DNA of 64,000 nucleotides from Zanthoxylum bungeanum (lineage: Eukaryota > Streptophyta > Magnoliopsida > Sapindales > Rutaceae), in the NCBI GenBank assembly GCA_019454045.1, contig SKCR01025349.1:248001-312000 (forward strand). The letters run 5' to 3'. Below the pieces are notes generated by a model. That model ran no database searches. It was not told the origin of the DNA and saw only the letters and a program-made list of their open reading frames with translations. Every line of letters starts with the position of its first letter. The first letter of the stretch is position 1. Position numbers and translations under genes: made by a program. Positions 1-10,739 of this stretch are shown here, in pieces.

Positions 1-375
1 TATTTTGTTTATATGAACCCAACTGGTTATAGTTTATCGGGTAAAAGATAATTTAAAACCAAAATTATTGTTGATTTGACCGTCTTACTTGAACCGACTC
101 ATTTGACATGTTATTTTTCTTGAATAAAAATATTCATATCAAATATTTTGAAATAACTTTTCGAATATAAACACCAATGACAATTTTGTAAAAACAGAAA
201 ATTTAAAAATATGTTAATGTTAACGGGTTAAATGAGGCAAAATAGTTTGAAAAAACAAAATCTAAATTCGACTTGCTTGTTGGTATCAAAAGTGAGCTTA
301 AAATTGAAATGCCTATATGGAGTTTTAAATCCTAGGTTTAAGTGTCATTGAATATATGATTATAATTAAATCTAT
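1..375. other. AT-rich flank, no gene
   Basis: AT-rich sequence. The only open frames are short and look random. The missing 5' exons of the NPF transporter downstream are not here: I looked for the usual membrane and Asn-Trp-Trp-rich segments of the N-terminal half and saw none. Confidence 0.6.
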
Positions 376-384
376 GTCATCGAG

Positions 385-566
385 GAGTAAATCTTTGGTG
401 CAACGGAGGTATGGGTGACGTAGTACCACCAGAGAATTAGAAAATGATATGTATAATTTAATACATATTTTTTTAGTTGTTTTATAATTTTTTAGCACGC
501 TTGGCAATGAATGATTGGCTTGTTGCATGGATGACGTGGTACCTCTGTTATACCAAAGATTTTCTC
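385..566. mobile_element. Mutator-type MITE, copy 1
   Basis: A non-coding element of 182 bp. Its ends form an inverted repeat of about 27 bp: the left end begins GAGTAAATCTTTGGT and the reverse complement of the right end begins GAGAAAATCTTTGGT, with about four mismatches overall. It is flanked by a direct repeat of 9 bp with one mismatch (gtcatcgag at 376-384, gttatcgag at 567-575). A 9-bp target duplication with long terminal inverted repeats is typical of Mutator-like elements. No transposase is present, so any movement would depend on a distant autonomous element. The superfamily is inferred from the duplication length. Confidence 0.75.
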
Positions 567-575
567 GTTATCGAG

Positions 576-945
576 TGTTTGAATTTTAATTGTACATGTT
601 CATAACCACATCTTACGTAGGTAGATTCCCATATATATAGAGATAAAGTCGTGTGGGATCAAACGCTCTCCAAGAACTCCCAAAACATATAAAAGTATCT
701 TGTAGGTATGATATCATAGAAATAAAATTTCATAAAAATCTTGAAAATTTTTAAGGAATTAGTCCGGAAAGAATCGAACTCGAAAAAATATTCGAATAAT
801 TATTTTTATCGTGCAATCGTGTGGTGTTAGAACAATAATATATGTACTTAAAGAGTAGTTGTCTTGTACAAAATCACAATAAAACTGTTATTTTTAATTT
901 AAACTTTTAATTTAATTAAATAAATTCTTCTATACACGAATATTC
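576..945. other. AT-rich spacer upstream of NPF exons
   Basis: AT-rich DNA with no recognisable coding exon. The last 30 bases before the NPF exon end in a usable splice acceptor (tgcag at 968-972), so this may be intron sequence of the transporter gene rather than intergenic DNA. Confidence 0.5.
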
Positions 946-2667
946 ATGATTTCAATTAAAACAATTATGCAGGACAATGTTGGCTGGGCAGTAGGATTTG
1001 GAGTATTGGCTGGGGCATTGGCAGTTGCATTAGCAATATTTCTGATCGGAATCAAGAGGTACAGGCAGCAGGCCCCCGTCGGCAGCCCATTTACAACGGT
1101 GGCACAAGTGTTCGTGGCGGCAGCACAGAAGTGGCGCGTGACTGACACGCTCACTGGTGGCCGGGGCATTTACTATGGCTATGAAGATGATGAAATAAGG
1201 ACCGTTGCTCCCCAATCAAGTCAATCTAAACGACGGACTTTTGCTCGTACTAATCAAGTTAGGTATGTGTCACGTCAAATTTCTCACAATTTTCAAGTCA
1301 ACTAATTTTGGTAGTGATTGTGCCCTAAAATTAAAGTCGGCCATTAAATATTTAGCATAATTATTATGGCCTATTAATTTTTATGTGTGAACACAAGGAT
1401 TATCTACTATTAACTGAGAATTGTCCACAGGATTTGAATGCTATTAAAAAAAAAAAAAAAATCATTCTCTACTTGCTTTTTTCTTTCTAGAAAAGCATCA
1501 CGGTCTTTAAGACTTCGTAAAATACATGGTTCATATTAGAAGTAAATGTCAAATGTCAAATTATTATAGCTCAAAAACTTGGAGTATAATTATGGGCCCA
1601 TCTATGCTATAATGGGGTATGTTGAATTTTTTTTCCGTTTAATATTTGAAATTTCAAGTTTATTATCACCAAATATTAGATTTATTGATAAATGTTTCAA
1701 CTGTATATCAAACGGTTTCAAGTTCAATGCTTGTGTATTCAGACAGAGGGGTGTGTTAGCAAAACCCATGAATTAACTATGAACAAATTTAAATTATATT
1801 AAATTTTGCAGATTTTTGGACAAGGCAATGATCATAGATGAAATAGATTTGGCGAGAAAAACAAGGAATCCATGGAGGTTATGTTCAGTAAACCAAGTAG
1901 AAGAAGTAAAGCTGGTAATACGGTTGATTCCCATATGGCTGAGTTGCTTAATGTTCAGTTGCATACTTGTTCAACTCCACACATTTTACACCAAGCAAGC
2001 CAGCACAATGAAAAGATCCATTGGAGCAAAGTTTCAAGTACCCCCAGCTTCACTTCAAAGCCTTGTAGGCTTCAGCATTCTCATTGGCGTCCCCATTTAC
2101 GAACGGATTTTTATTCCGTTGGCCCGGAGATACACCGGACATCGTTCTGGTATAACCATGCTACAAAGAATAGGCATAGGTTTGTTTACATCAATGCTTA
2201 CTATGATTGTAGCGGCTTTAGTAGAAGGCAAAAGGGTCAGCACAGCAAGAGAAAATGGGCTAATGGATTCTCCCAAAGCAGTAGTGCCAATAAGCATTTG
2301 GTGGTTACTTCCACAATACATTTTACTTTCAGTTTGTGATGTTTTTGGAGTTGTGGGATTGCAAGAATTGTTCTATGATCAAATGCCAGAAGCAATGAGA
2401 AGCTTAGGGGCTGCAGCTTTTATTAGTATAATTGGAGTTGGAAGCTTTATCAACACTGGTGTAATAGCTGTTGTTGAGGCAATCACATCAAGGAACAATA
2501 ATGGTGGCAGTTGGCTAGGTGACAATCTCAATCAGGCACATCTTGATTATTTTTACTGGGTGTTGGCTGGATTAAGTGCTTTGAATTTATGTGTTTTTAT
2601 ATGGATTGCTAAGAGATTTGTGTACAAGAAAGTTGTAGAGGTTGAAGCAAATGATGAGGTTTATTAA
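946..2667 (+). CDS. NPF (NRT1/PTR family) transporter, 3' half
   Basis: The C-terminal half of a proton-coupled nitrate/peptide transporter of the major facilitator superfamily (PTR2 family), a membrane protein. Two exons are visible. The first runs from about 946 (or 973 if the acceptor tgcag is used) to 1262; the intron 1263-1811 has gtatgt and ttttgcag borders; the last exon is 1812-2667. The first exon carries QDNVGWAVGFG, the start of transmembrane helix 6, a YR(Q/R)QAPVGSPFT segment and the large central loop. The split Arg codon leads into FLDKAM, the hallmark start of the last exon in this family. About six more helices follow, with YERIFIPLARRYTG, LQRIGIG, the IWWLLPQYILL motif and QELFYDQMPEAMRS. 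About 390 residues are present against 550-610 normally. The first five helices are missing: either the gene is truncated or its 5' exons lie left of the window beyond a long intron. The visible frame has no stop or shift. The motifs resemble the NPF5 subfamily, which is my inference. Confidence 0.88.
1263..1811 (+). other. NPF intron
   Basis: Intron between the two visible NPF exons. The donor is AG|gtatgt and the acceptor ttttgcag|A, splitting an Arg codon before FLDKA. The intron is AT-rich with a poly-A run near 1445. The position matches the last intron of many plant NPF genes. Confidence 0.85.
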
Positions 2668-2838
2668 TGAATACATGTGTAGGAATGTACTAGTCAAGAT
2701 TGATTATTGGATTTCTTCGAGATAGATGTGATGAAATTCTATCTTTCTTTGTTTTTTCCCAAATTTATAAAATTAATCATACTTTTTTAAAATATTTTTA
2801 ACAATCAAAAAATATATAAATGGACAAAATTATCCCTA

Positions 2839-2843
<5 letters not shown>

Positions 2844-2870
<27 letters not shown>
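2844..2870. repeat. Poly-C homopolymer, 27 bases
   Basis: An uninterrupted run of 27 C, about 175 bases after the NPF stop codon and just outside the left end of a foldback element. The length in an assembly may be unreliable. Confidence 0.9.
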
Positions 2871-2883
2871 AAAGAAGAAAAAG

Positions 2884-3470
2884 GACGGGCGCCCACTCAA
2901 GGCAATGGGCAAGGTGTTTGCTTGCTGCAAGAGTGGGTGCTCAAACCCTTTTAATTTTTTTTTATTATATGTATTTTTTAATTTAGTATTATTTAATTCA
3001 ATTTCACTTAATTTTTTTATTATATGTAAATTTTTTAATCTAGTGTTATTAATTTTAATTTCACTTAATAATTTTATAAAAAATCACTATAAGTTTCTTA
3101 TTATTTATACCACAAATCACATATGCACAAATAATTAAATATTTATAAAATATTTTTTTTTCCAAATATTCATCTAATCAAATACAATGTTTTTCATTTT
3201 AATACAAGGCTCATGTATACCACACATTACATGTAATAAGAAACTTAGGACGATTGTTTTAAGAAAATTATTAAGTGAAATAAAAATTAAATAATACTAG
3301 ATTAAAAAATTTACATATAATAAAAAATTAAGTGAAATTAATATTAAATAAAATTAGATTAAAAAATTATATATAATAAAAAAAATTAAAAAAAGGGGAA
3401 ATGGGCGCCCGGGCGACCTTTGAGTGGGTGCCTAAATAGGCAATGGACGCCTATGCGGGTAGACCCGGCC
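2884..3470. mobile_element. Foldback MITE-like element
   Basis: The two halves are inverted copies over more than 200 bp each. The left arm (about 2884-3125) contains TTTTTATTATATGTAAATTT and TTTCACTTAATAATTTTAT, and the right arm (about 3215-3470) contains their reverse complements in reverse order. The outer ends are GC-rich, with gggcgccc and gagtgggtgc on both sides. There is no coding capacity. The outermost boundaries and the target duplication are not clear, so the superfamily is not assigned. Confidence 0.7.
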
Positions 3471-3522
3471 AAGGTTCCGGTTCGTTAAATTGGAAGTAAT
3501 TTTTTCAATTTATATAGTTTTT

Positions 3523-3524
<2 letters not shown>

Positions 3525-3555
<31 letters not shown>
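3525..3555. repeat. Poly-T homopolymer, 31 bases
   Basis: An uninterrupted run of 31 T. It could be the reversed tail of an old retroposed sequence, but I see no element body beside it. Confidence 0.85.
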
Positions 3556-3558
<3 letters not shown>

Positions 3559-6270
3559 TGAAAGTGTGGTTAACTTTATATATGACCAAATCAAATAGGT
3601 CAGTTTTGTAAATATTCATTGTTTTTTTTCCTACTAGGCCTAAATCAGTCTCACAAACCATCAAAAAAGAAATATTTACTATTTGATCCATTTCCTAATA
3701 TAGAAAGTCTAATAGGGACAGTACTTTAAAAAAAATTCATTTTAAAAAAATATGAAGTATATTTTTCCATCCGAAATTTGATATAAATTCAAAGTTATCC
3801 GAAAATTTGAAAATTATTCTCCGGTCCACTTAAGAGTGTCAAAAGTATATGAATTTCCATTTTAACATATACTAATTTTGTTAGTGATTTTGTACGAAAA
3901 GATTAAAATACCCTTATAAACATTAAATTACAATTTTACAAATAGACAAAAAAATAATTGTTTGAAACTATATGACTAATATAACGACAGAAAAGACAAA
4001 AAATAAAAACATTCAGTGACAGAACTCGGGGATCAAATGTACGGGCATCAATTTGAATCATGATATATTTATTCATTCGATTTGACTTGTTTTAAAGATG
4101 ATATGGGTTTGAAAATTTTATTTACTTAATAAATGAATTTCATTCGTTTATTAAAACCGAATGTAGGTAAGGCGGTTTACAAAACGATTTGCCAATAACC
4201 CCAATAATTAGTTTACCCGTTCGGCTGAAACTAGTTTGGAAAATCAACTATCCGTTTTATCCAAACGGTAATTCGTTTTGTCCAAAATAATTTGTCGAAT
4301 TCAGTAACTGATTTAACTCCGAATATATCCATTTTTTCTTGTCAAAAAATCCTCAAATTATTCCCAAAATATATAAAATATATTTTACTTTATTTCATTA
4401 CATAATATAATTATAGACACACATACATATAGTATATGTCTCACTAGATTTGTTCTCAAGTCGGACATGAAATTGATCATGATAGACTAAAATCACATAA
4501 TCTATCCTCCAAATAAATATCATAATGTGGTTTCCATATTCCAATGATCATTAATGACACCTAGCAGTGTATCATAACCCCGAATGAGAAAGAATAAAAA
4601 TAATCTATTAACGATTTTTTGTAGGATTAGATCATTTGCCCAAACCAGTATGTCATCAATGACATAGTACATAATGTGTCTACTCTATTAGTTATTGGTT
4701 TAGTGTTGATCATAATCCTAATGATATGTAATATGAGAATTTCCATACTCGGAATTCTTCTACCATGGCCATGGATTTGCACCATCACTTATGTAAATTG
4801 TGTAATGCAATACTAAACTCATTAAAGATATGTTTATTTTGAGTTTGACGATCCTCTATTGTGTGTTTTATAATCTTCATATATTTATCATGTGTTAACA
4901 CCAGGTATCCGGACCATGCTAATAATGTATAAGATTAGCTACCCCACGAGTAGGCAATAATAATATCATGATAATCTATCTAAATTATCAATATCATTGT
5001 TATTGATAATCCCACGATTAAGAATATTTATGCAATTTACCTTGTAATAGTTTGGAAGAGTCGGAGGTTTTACCTGCTTCGCTTAAGCTCGGGTCGAGTG
5101 ATTTGACGGCAGAGCTTCCAACGTTTCGTGTTAAATATTTATGATAATCTAGGTTTTACAATAGATTCTTAGAATGCTTTTCCACTTAAGCTCATGATTG
5201 ATGAAATATTAGTGCTCATATGGTTAATCTGAGCATGAGCTTATATGAATTTGTGGGCTTCTAGGGTGATTAATTATTTATTGGCTTGTTTCATAAGACA
5301 TTCTTTTATGAGTTAAGTTCCTTTAAATGGACTTAGGCCAAGGGTTCAATATAAATTTAAATCTTATTTAGATATATTGTACCTTCCAAATCACGATCCA
5401 CAGTGATTACCCATTCGGTTCATCATGAAATATCTACCTATTGATTGGGCCGAGTTCTTAAACCTAGTGACAATTTTTAGACAATAACATGTATCGTTGA
5501 GTGTAAGACTGCAAGTAATTAGCACTAAAGTGTAATAAAGTCTTCCACTCACAAATAAATGTTTAACAAGTAGTTAGGTGGATGCATCATATTGTTAAAT
5601 TTTCAGAGCTCATGATAAAATTCATTACCAATATTAATCACAAGCTGTCCTTTTCATCTAATTCAAAGAAACTTTAGATAGGTTTGGTCATTTTCTACTC
5701 ATATAATGGAAAGAACCTTGAAAGTAGATATTCATACATGTTTTTGTAAAGATTACAACACCCTAATTAAAATGTCCAAAACCAACGGTTGAGATTGAGA
5801 GACTGTGGATTGATTAGCATCAATTATTTCAAAATCAGATTCTAATAGTTAATTCTAGCAAAAAACAATAATCGATTCTACAATCCCTGAAATCATTATT
5901 TTTTTTTCGCCATCGGCTACCGACAAGGGCGGAACCATGATTTTGAGTGGAGCGACGTCAAAATATAAGAAATTTTGAAGCTTAGGATTTTGAAGTAGGC
6001 TCTCTTTGTTCTTATGATCAAAAAAGTATGGTGAATAAATTATGGTCCATAAACTGTGTTATTTAATTTTTTACGCTAAATAATAATTACAATGTACATT
6101 TTTAATAATTTAATCGTGAGTAAAAGTTAAAAGCTTTAGATTTTACAAAACTCAAATCTTAAAAAGCTCACGATTAGTGATCGTAATATTTTTTTTATCA
6201 TTAACGAGACACTTAGAAATTATATTTTGACCAAAATACAGTTTTGTCATCTCACCACAATATCAAACAG
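3556..6270. other. Unclassified AT-rich DNA
   Basis: No frame of meaningful length and no protein motif on either strand. Parts of 4.4-5.6 kb, such as a GC-richer patch at 5050-5130, look less random than the surroundings and could be an old retrotransposon LTR or leader, but I cannot support an assignment. Confidence 0.5.
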
Positions 6271-6360
6271 AGTCTTATTTAATACTGAAATGGATTATTA
6301 AAAAGTATAAATTCCATAAAGAGCCTAATTTAATACTGAAATGGATTATTTAAAAATATA
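6271..6360. repeat. Two-copy direct repeat
   Basis: The segment containing TTTAATACTGAAATGGATTA occurs twice, about 52 bp apart, with minor differences after it. A small local duplication in AT-rich DNA. Confidence 0.75.
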
Positions 6361-6388
6361 AATATAAAAACTTGTCTTAGCAAATTAT

Positions 6389-6540
6389 GAAGTACTTATT
6401 TGATACAATAGAGACATGAGTGACGTGATACCACCAATTAATAAGCATATGACATGTCTAATTATATTAAATACAACTATTATTTTTTATAATTTTTAAT
6501 AAATTAGCACATTAGACAATATATTGGGTTATTACATCAA
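6389..6540. mobile_element. Mutator-type MITE, decayed copy 2
   Basis: Related to the MITE at 385-566. Shared tracts are gagtgacgtgataccacc near the left end (copy 1 reads gggtgacgtagtaccacc), the central tttataattttt, a tagcac block and the ttgggttattacat stretch near the right end. The terminal inverted repeats are eroded and no target duplication is recognisable. Confidence 0.5.
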
Positions 6541-6690
6541 TAGTTTAATTCACCAAACTAGTTTTTTTATATAAAAAAAATATAAACTAGTTTAAACTAG
6601 TTTTCCATTTGCATTCTATAATTTTTGTTTTTGCAAATTATGGCCTAAAATAGTTTAATTCACCAAACTGATTTTTATTTAAAATTTTAT
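6537..6690. repeat. Short direct and palindromic repeats
   Basis: The motif AATAGTTTAATTCACCAAACT occurs twice (near 6537 and 6650, one copy slightly different) and the stretch between contains self-complementary AAACTAGTTT units. No gene is visible; the origin is unknown. Confidence 0.6.
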
Positions 6691-6734
6691 TTATACAAAA
6701 ATATATAATTTTAGTGGAAGGTTCCTACTAGTAG

Positions 6735-8385
6735 TTTTTTTTGGATAAAAATGAGAGAGATTATTAAAATAAAGCAAGATCACTGGTTCACAAAAAGTGA
6801 AGCTGTGGAAGATACATAAAGTATTAAAGTATGCACACTACAACCAGCAACAGCTAGCTATTCTTAAAAAATACAAGAAAACCTAAAATTATACATAATG
6901 AGAGCTCAGGATTTTACATGAAGAAATCAATAATTCGTATCTAGAGAGGTTGAAATCTTCATGAGTGAGGGTGATCCAATTTGAGATAATGAATAAAATC
7001 TTCCCACGAATCATTGACAATACCAAAGAGATATTGTTAAAAACTCTTTGATTTTTTCCAACCAAATACACCAAAATATGGCCATGAAGAGAGAGTCTAA
7101 AAATACAGATAACTTGCCAAATATATGCAAAAATTTACAAGAATGAATGAAGTCAGTCGGACTATCAGAAATTACATAAATAACTCTCTATCAATTAAAA
7201 AACCAAAACCATACATTTCAGGCAAATGGACATGAGAACAGTAGGTGGTTAATCGATTCCCCACTCAAACCACAAAGAGGACAAAATATCAAAGAATGAT
7301 CAAGAATACCTCTACGATTTAAAAAATCTTTAGTTCGCACTCTACCAAGAAAAACAAGGAAAATGGAAAATTAAAATTTCTTAAGTGTAATATTTCTCCA
7401 AATAAAAGCAAAATGCGAAGGTCGCGATGGACTAAGTTAGAAAAAAAGAACAAAAGAGCAATGACCCATCGCAAACTTTCCTGATCGACAAAGAGTTCAA
7501 GAGATAGAATCAACATTTACTTGGTTTATAGGAATAGCTTGAACTAACTTAACAATGAGACAAAATCAATTGGTTCAGAGACATGCAAGGAGCGACGTCA
7601 AGGCGAAACCGACTCACTTAAAATGAGAAAATCAACCACAGAAATCTCTTTATTAATTATAAGTCGAAATAAAGAGGGAAATCTGAATTTTAGAGAAAAC
7701 TGCCATCACCGATTTTAATGCCAAAACTAAATTTCTGATCCATTACCAACTAAAAATTTCAAGGACTATTTCCAAGTACCTGAGCCAAAACCTATATCCT
7801 GTAATTTTACTTTATCACCCTATAATGCCAATAAACTGGTGGAAGCATGTTTAGGAAACAAGTTAGAGATGCATCCACCATATCTGTGACATATAAAACT
7901 CTTCCTAAAAAAAAAGACTTATCTGATGCAAACCGCTAAATCCATTTAAGCAATAATGCTTTATTTTCGTTGCTAGGTCCACAACTCCCAGACAACGAAA
8001 ATCAAGAGGCTTTTTAACAATATCCCATCCCACATTATAAAGAGCTCTTTTTTTCAAGAGAACCCGACCATAAGAATTGTCTAAAGATAGTTTCAAGCTT
8101 CCCATATATACTCTTAGGCAACTTGAATAAAGAGAGATAATACAAGGGGATGGAGGGAAGAGAAGACTTAAGAAGGGTATAAGCCTACCTTCAAAGGACA
8201 AAAACTTGTTTTTCTAATTACACAACCTGGAACAAACTTTATCAAGAACTGGGAGTGGAATTGTCACCCCTGAAATGAGCAGAAATACATTTACAGTTCA
8301 AGAGAGAAGCTACATAATTAGCCTAAACAAGATCACCATCTATACAAACAATAAAACGTTTCTTATAGTTAACTTTGAGACTGAT
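6735..8385 (-). mobile_element. LINE (L1-type), 5'-truncated
   Basis: A non-LTR retrotransposon on the minus strand. Its 3' end is marked by a short poly-A tail (poly-T at 6735-6742 on the plus strand), preceded in sense orientation by tctctctcatttttatcc, a common 3' end of plant L1 elements. Only the C-terminal part of ORF2 is present, so the element was truncated at its 5' end near 8385, as usual for target-primed integration. I could not identify a convincing target duplication. The coding region is described separately. Confidence 0.8.
7220..8385 (-). pseudogene. LINE ORF2 C-terminal remnant
   Basis: A degenerate reverse transcriptase C-terminus with a zinc-binding domain (zf-RVT). Reading from 8385 leftward: ASLLNCKCISAHFR of the late RT region; VLDKVCSRLCNWK and FLSFEGRL; then RALYNVGWDIVKKPLDF and LGVVDLATK, matching the W-D-xx-xPxxxGGLGxxDL signature. 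Finally FAFIWRNITLKKF, GRVRTKDFLNRRGI and CPLCG...HLLFSCPFA near 7225-7300, the Cys-rich zf-RVT motif. Pieces lie in different frames with stops, so it is dead. The endonuclease and catalytic RT core are absent. Confidence 0.82.
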
Positions 8386-8698
8386 AAGTGTAATTTATAC
8401 CCACTTAATCATACATTTTTAGTTTATTATTTTGTTAGGTTTTGTGCCATTTTACGTGTTTTGTAGTTTGTTTTGTGTTTTATTAATAGGAACCATTAAT
8501 AAAAGAGGACCACTAGGAAACTATCCAGAAGCAACATATTAAGTACAAGAGTCATCGGTAGACGGTACCGGTGAGTTAGGAAACCCCAAACCCCTTAAAT
8601 AAGCAGAGTTATTGGAACTTGAAGAGAGAAGTTCTTAAGCAGTTTGAGCTCGGCAAGGATAACATAGAGAGAGTTAAATAGCTAAGTAATGAGAAAGA
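8386..8698. other. Possible gypsy LTR fragment
   Basis: No gene. The segment beginning TGATAAGTGTAATTTATACC and the later ggtagacggtaccggtgag resemble the style of Athila-type gypsy LTRs. A broken Athila gag lies beyond the nest at 34.25 kb, so this could be the other side of the same old element, or part of element F. The bases aaaga at 8694-8698 are the left target duplication of element A. Confidence 0.3.
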
Positions 8699-10692
8699 TG
8701 TTGGGTTTCTACTATAGTCCCAAGATCGATTTAAGCATTTAAATTATGTGAATACAACAAAGAAGTATGGCGGAATCATACTTACATTGATCGGATTTTG
8801 ATGCGATGAACACAAAATCTTTTTGCTCCTCCATGAAGCTCTTGGCAATGGCTCTCTTTTTGTGCTCTCCAAGTTTCGGTCAAGCTCCAAGCTTGGGTGT
8901 GGATTCCATACCCATAGGTGGGTTTCCATATCACCTTTGTATGACTCCTAATGTGTGCTAGCACTTGTGAAAATTTGCAACAAATCTTCCCATTTTCTTC
9001 TTTCAACTCTCAGCATTGTCAAAAATGGAGAAGGAGAGAATTTGGCCCTTGGCCGAATGGGAGGGAGAGAGTGGAAGAGAGGTTGTGTTTGTGTGTTGTG
9101 TATATGGTATTTGATTTTCAAAAAACAACTACCAATTTTCTCTTTTCAAAAAAGGTACAAGGCAATTAAGCCTTCCAACAACTCACATCACTCAGGAATA
9201 GTGATTGACATCACATCACTCCAAGTGATGTGACTTACATCACAAGAATGACTAATGATGTAACGCGTGATGTGACTTGTGGGCCGCACTTAAATTCGAA
9301 ATGCGAGTGGGCCCGTAAACACTCCCGGGCACGGGTTCGCTAATTTCGAATTAATGAATTTTCCGTTGCGACGTAATTAAATCAAATTTAATTAAATAAT
9401 TATGCCTAGCAAAATTACTATTCACGTCGCTAGTGAATTAATTCTAAATTAACTCGTTTGCCCGAATTAAAATCCAATTTTAATTCCGCGTCGAAATCTA
9501 ATTTCGTATAATATATCGAATATATTATTTATCGATTAATTCCAAATTAATCGTTCTCTCTCTTTAAATAATATTTTATCCCAGATAAAATATCTCCGTA
9601 ATTAATCCTAAATTAATTTTCTCTCTCTTATAATTAATCCCAGATTAATAAAGTGCGAGTCATACGTCATCGGTGAATCTTCGGGAAGCGACCCATGAGA
9701 TCCCCGGATATGTTGGTAGTAAATCCGGTCATCGGACTATCCGAACACGTACGTATCTAGTACTACGCTTTTACCGATTTACAAGACATGGTTGGCTTTT
9801 AGCAAAGCACCGTGCCTACCCAATTCTCCAGAAATATTCTTAAGGAATATGTAATCTTTATCAGGCGTAGTATACGTAGTATTGCGTATTGCGATCCAGT
9901 ATCAGATGTCATGTGCTAAGCCTGGGGCTGAAATTGTGTCTGCCCCGTACGAAGCACATATCAGATCTCTGGTAACTAGTCTCTATAATCGGATAAACAT
10001 GACCTAGTCATAATATCCCGATAGCTGCAGCATATAAGAGCACCAGTTCCGTATCCTACGTGATCATTATCTCCACTATGACTGGAGTGATACTTCCATC
10101 TTGACATCCACCCAATACACTACGATTATCAATATACCCAAAAGAGGCGTACACAGAACCGGTTAAAGCCCTGGACGACCAAAACCAAAGTATATTGATT
10201 GTCGCAAGTACTAGCGGTGCAAGTCACAGGTTAAGACCAAATACAGCTACCCTGATTCGGACTTCCATAGACACATAGTCATACTACCAATGGAATTCCG
10301 AGGGGTCTATCCAGAGCGAAGCTATTTCCGTACCATCGGTAAACACAACCTCCTATTACACTTGCATGAGTATCCAATACCCAAATATATGAGAACTATG
10401 CCGTTATGCTCCCACAACGCGCACAAGTGTAATACTAGTCTATTCTGCATTATCGATGTCCAATCTCGATAATATTACGACTAGGGATATTTAATGATTA
10501 AACCTTCGTGGATTGATACTGTCTCATATCATCTCAATCCGGAACTAATCATAAGGACCTTTTATCATTTATATATCTTGGTAATCTAATTATAAATGAT
10601 AAAAGAGCAATTTCCTTTGTCACATAGTTAATTTGTACAACAACACTATGATCTGTACAAATAGTGATGCTATGGGTCATAATTGTCCAACA
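8699..10692 (-). repeat. Element A 3' LTR
   Basis: 1994 bp, near-identical to 16315-18305. In sense orientation it begins TGTTGGACAATTATGACCC right after the polypurine tract and ends CCCAACA. It contains a hairpin near its sense start (10559-10605). Open frames inside it, such as the one at 10290-10472, have no known domain and are not called as genes. Confidence 0.93.
10559..10605. promoter_or_regulatory. Conserved U3 hairpin of the copia LTR
   Basis: A 15-bp inverted repeat (CTTTTATCATTTATA and its complement) around a loop of about 17 bases that contains tatatctt. The same structure is in the other LTRs of this family (near 18171, 22446, 30365 and 40353). It lies about 90 bases inside the sense start of the LTR, in U3, where it could serve as a regulatory or TATA-containing site. 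The role is inferred. Confidence 0.5.
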
Positions 10693-10705
10693 ATCTCCCA
10701 CTTGG
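10693..10705 (-). other. Element A polypurine tract
   Basis: In sense orientation the bases before the 3' LTR read CCAAGTGGGAGAT, the typical copia polypurine tract that primes plus-strand DNA synthesis. Confidence 0.85.
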
Positions 10706-10739
10706 CCTATAGCCAATCACTCAAGTGTCCTACACCCGA

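Noticed and set aside
1030..1215. Minus-strand open frames over the NPF exon
   Set aside because: They are antisense to a clearly recognised transporter exon with splice sites.
3525..3555. Poly-T as a SINE or processed pseudogene tail
   Set aside because: No element body, promoter boxes or target duplication found beside it.
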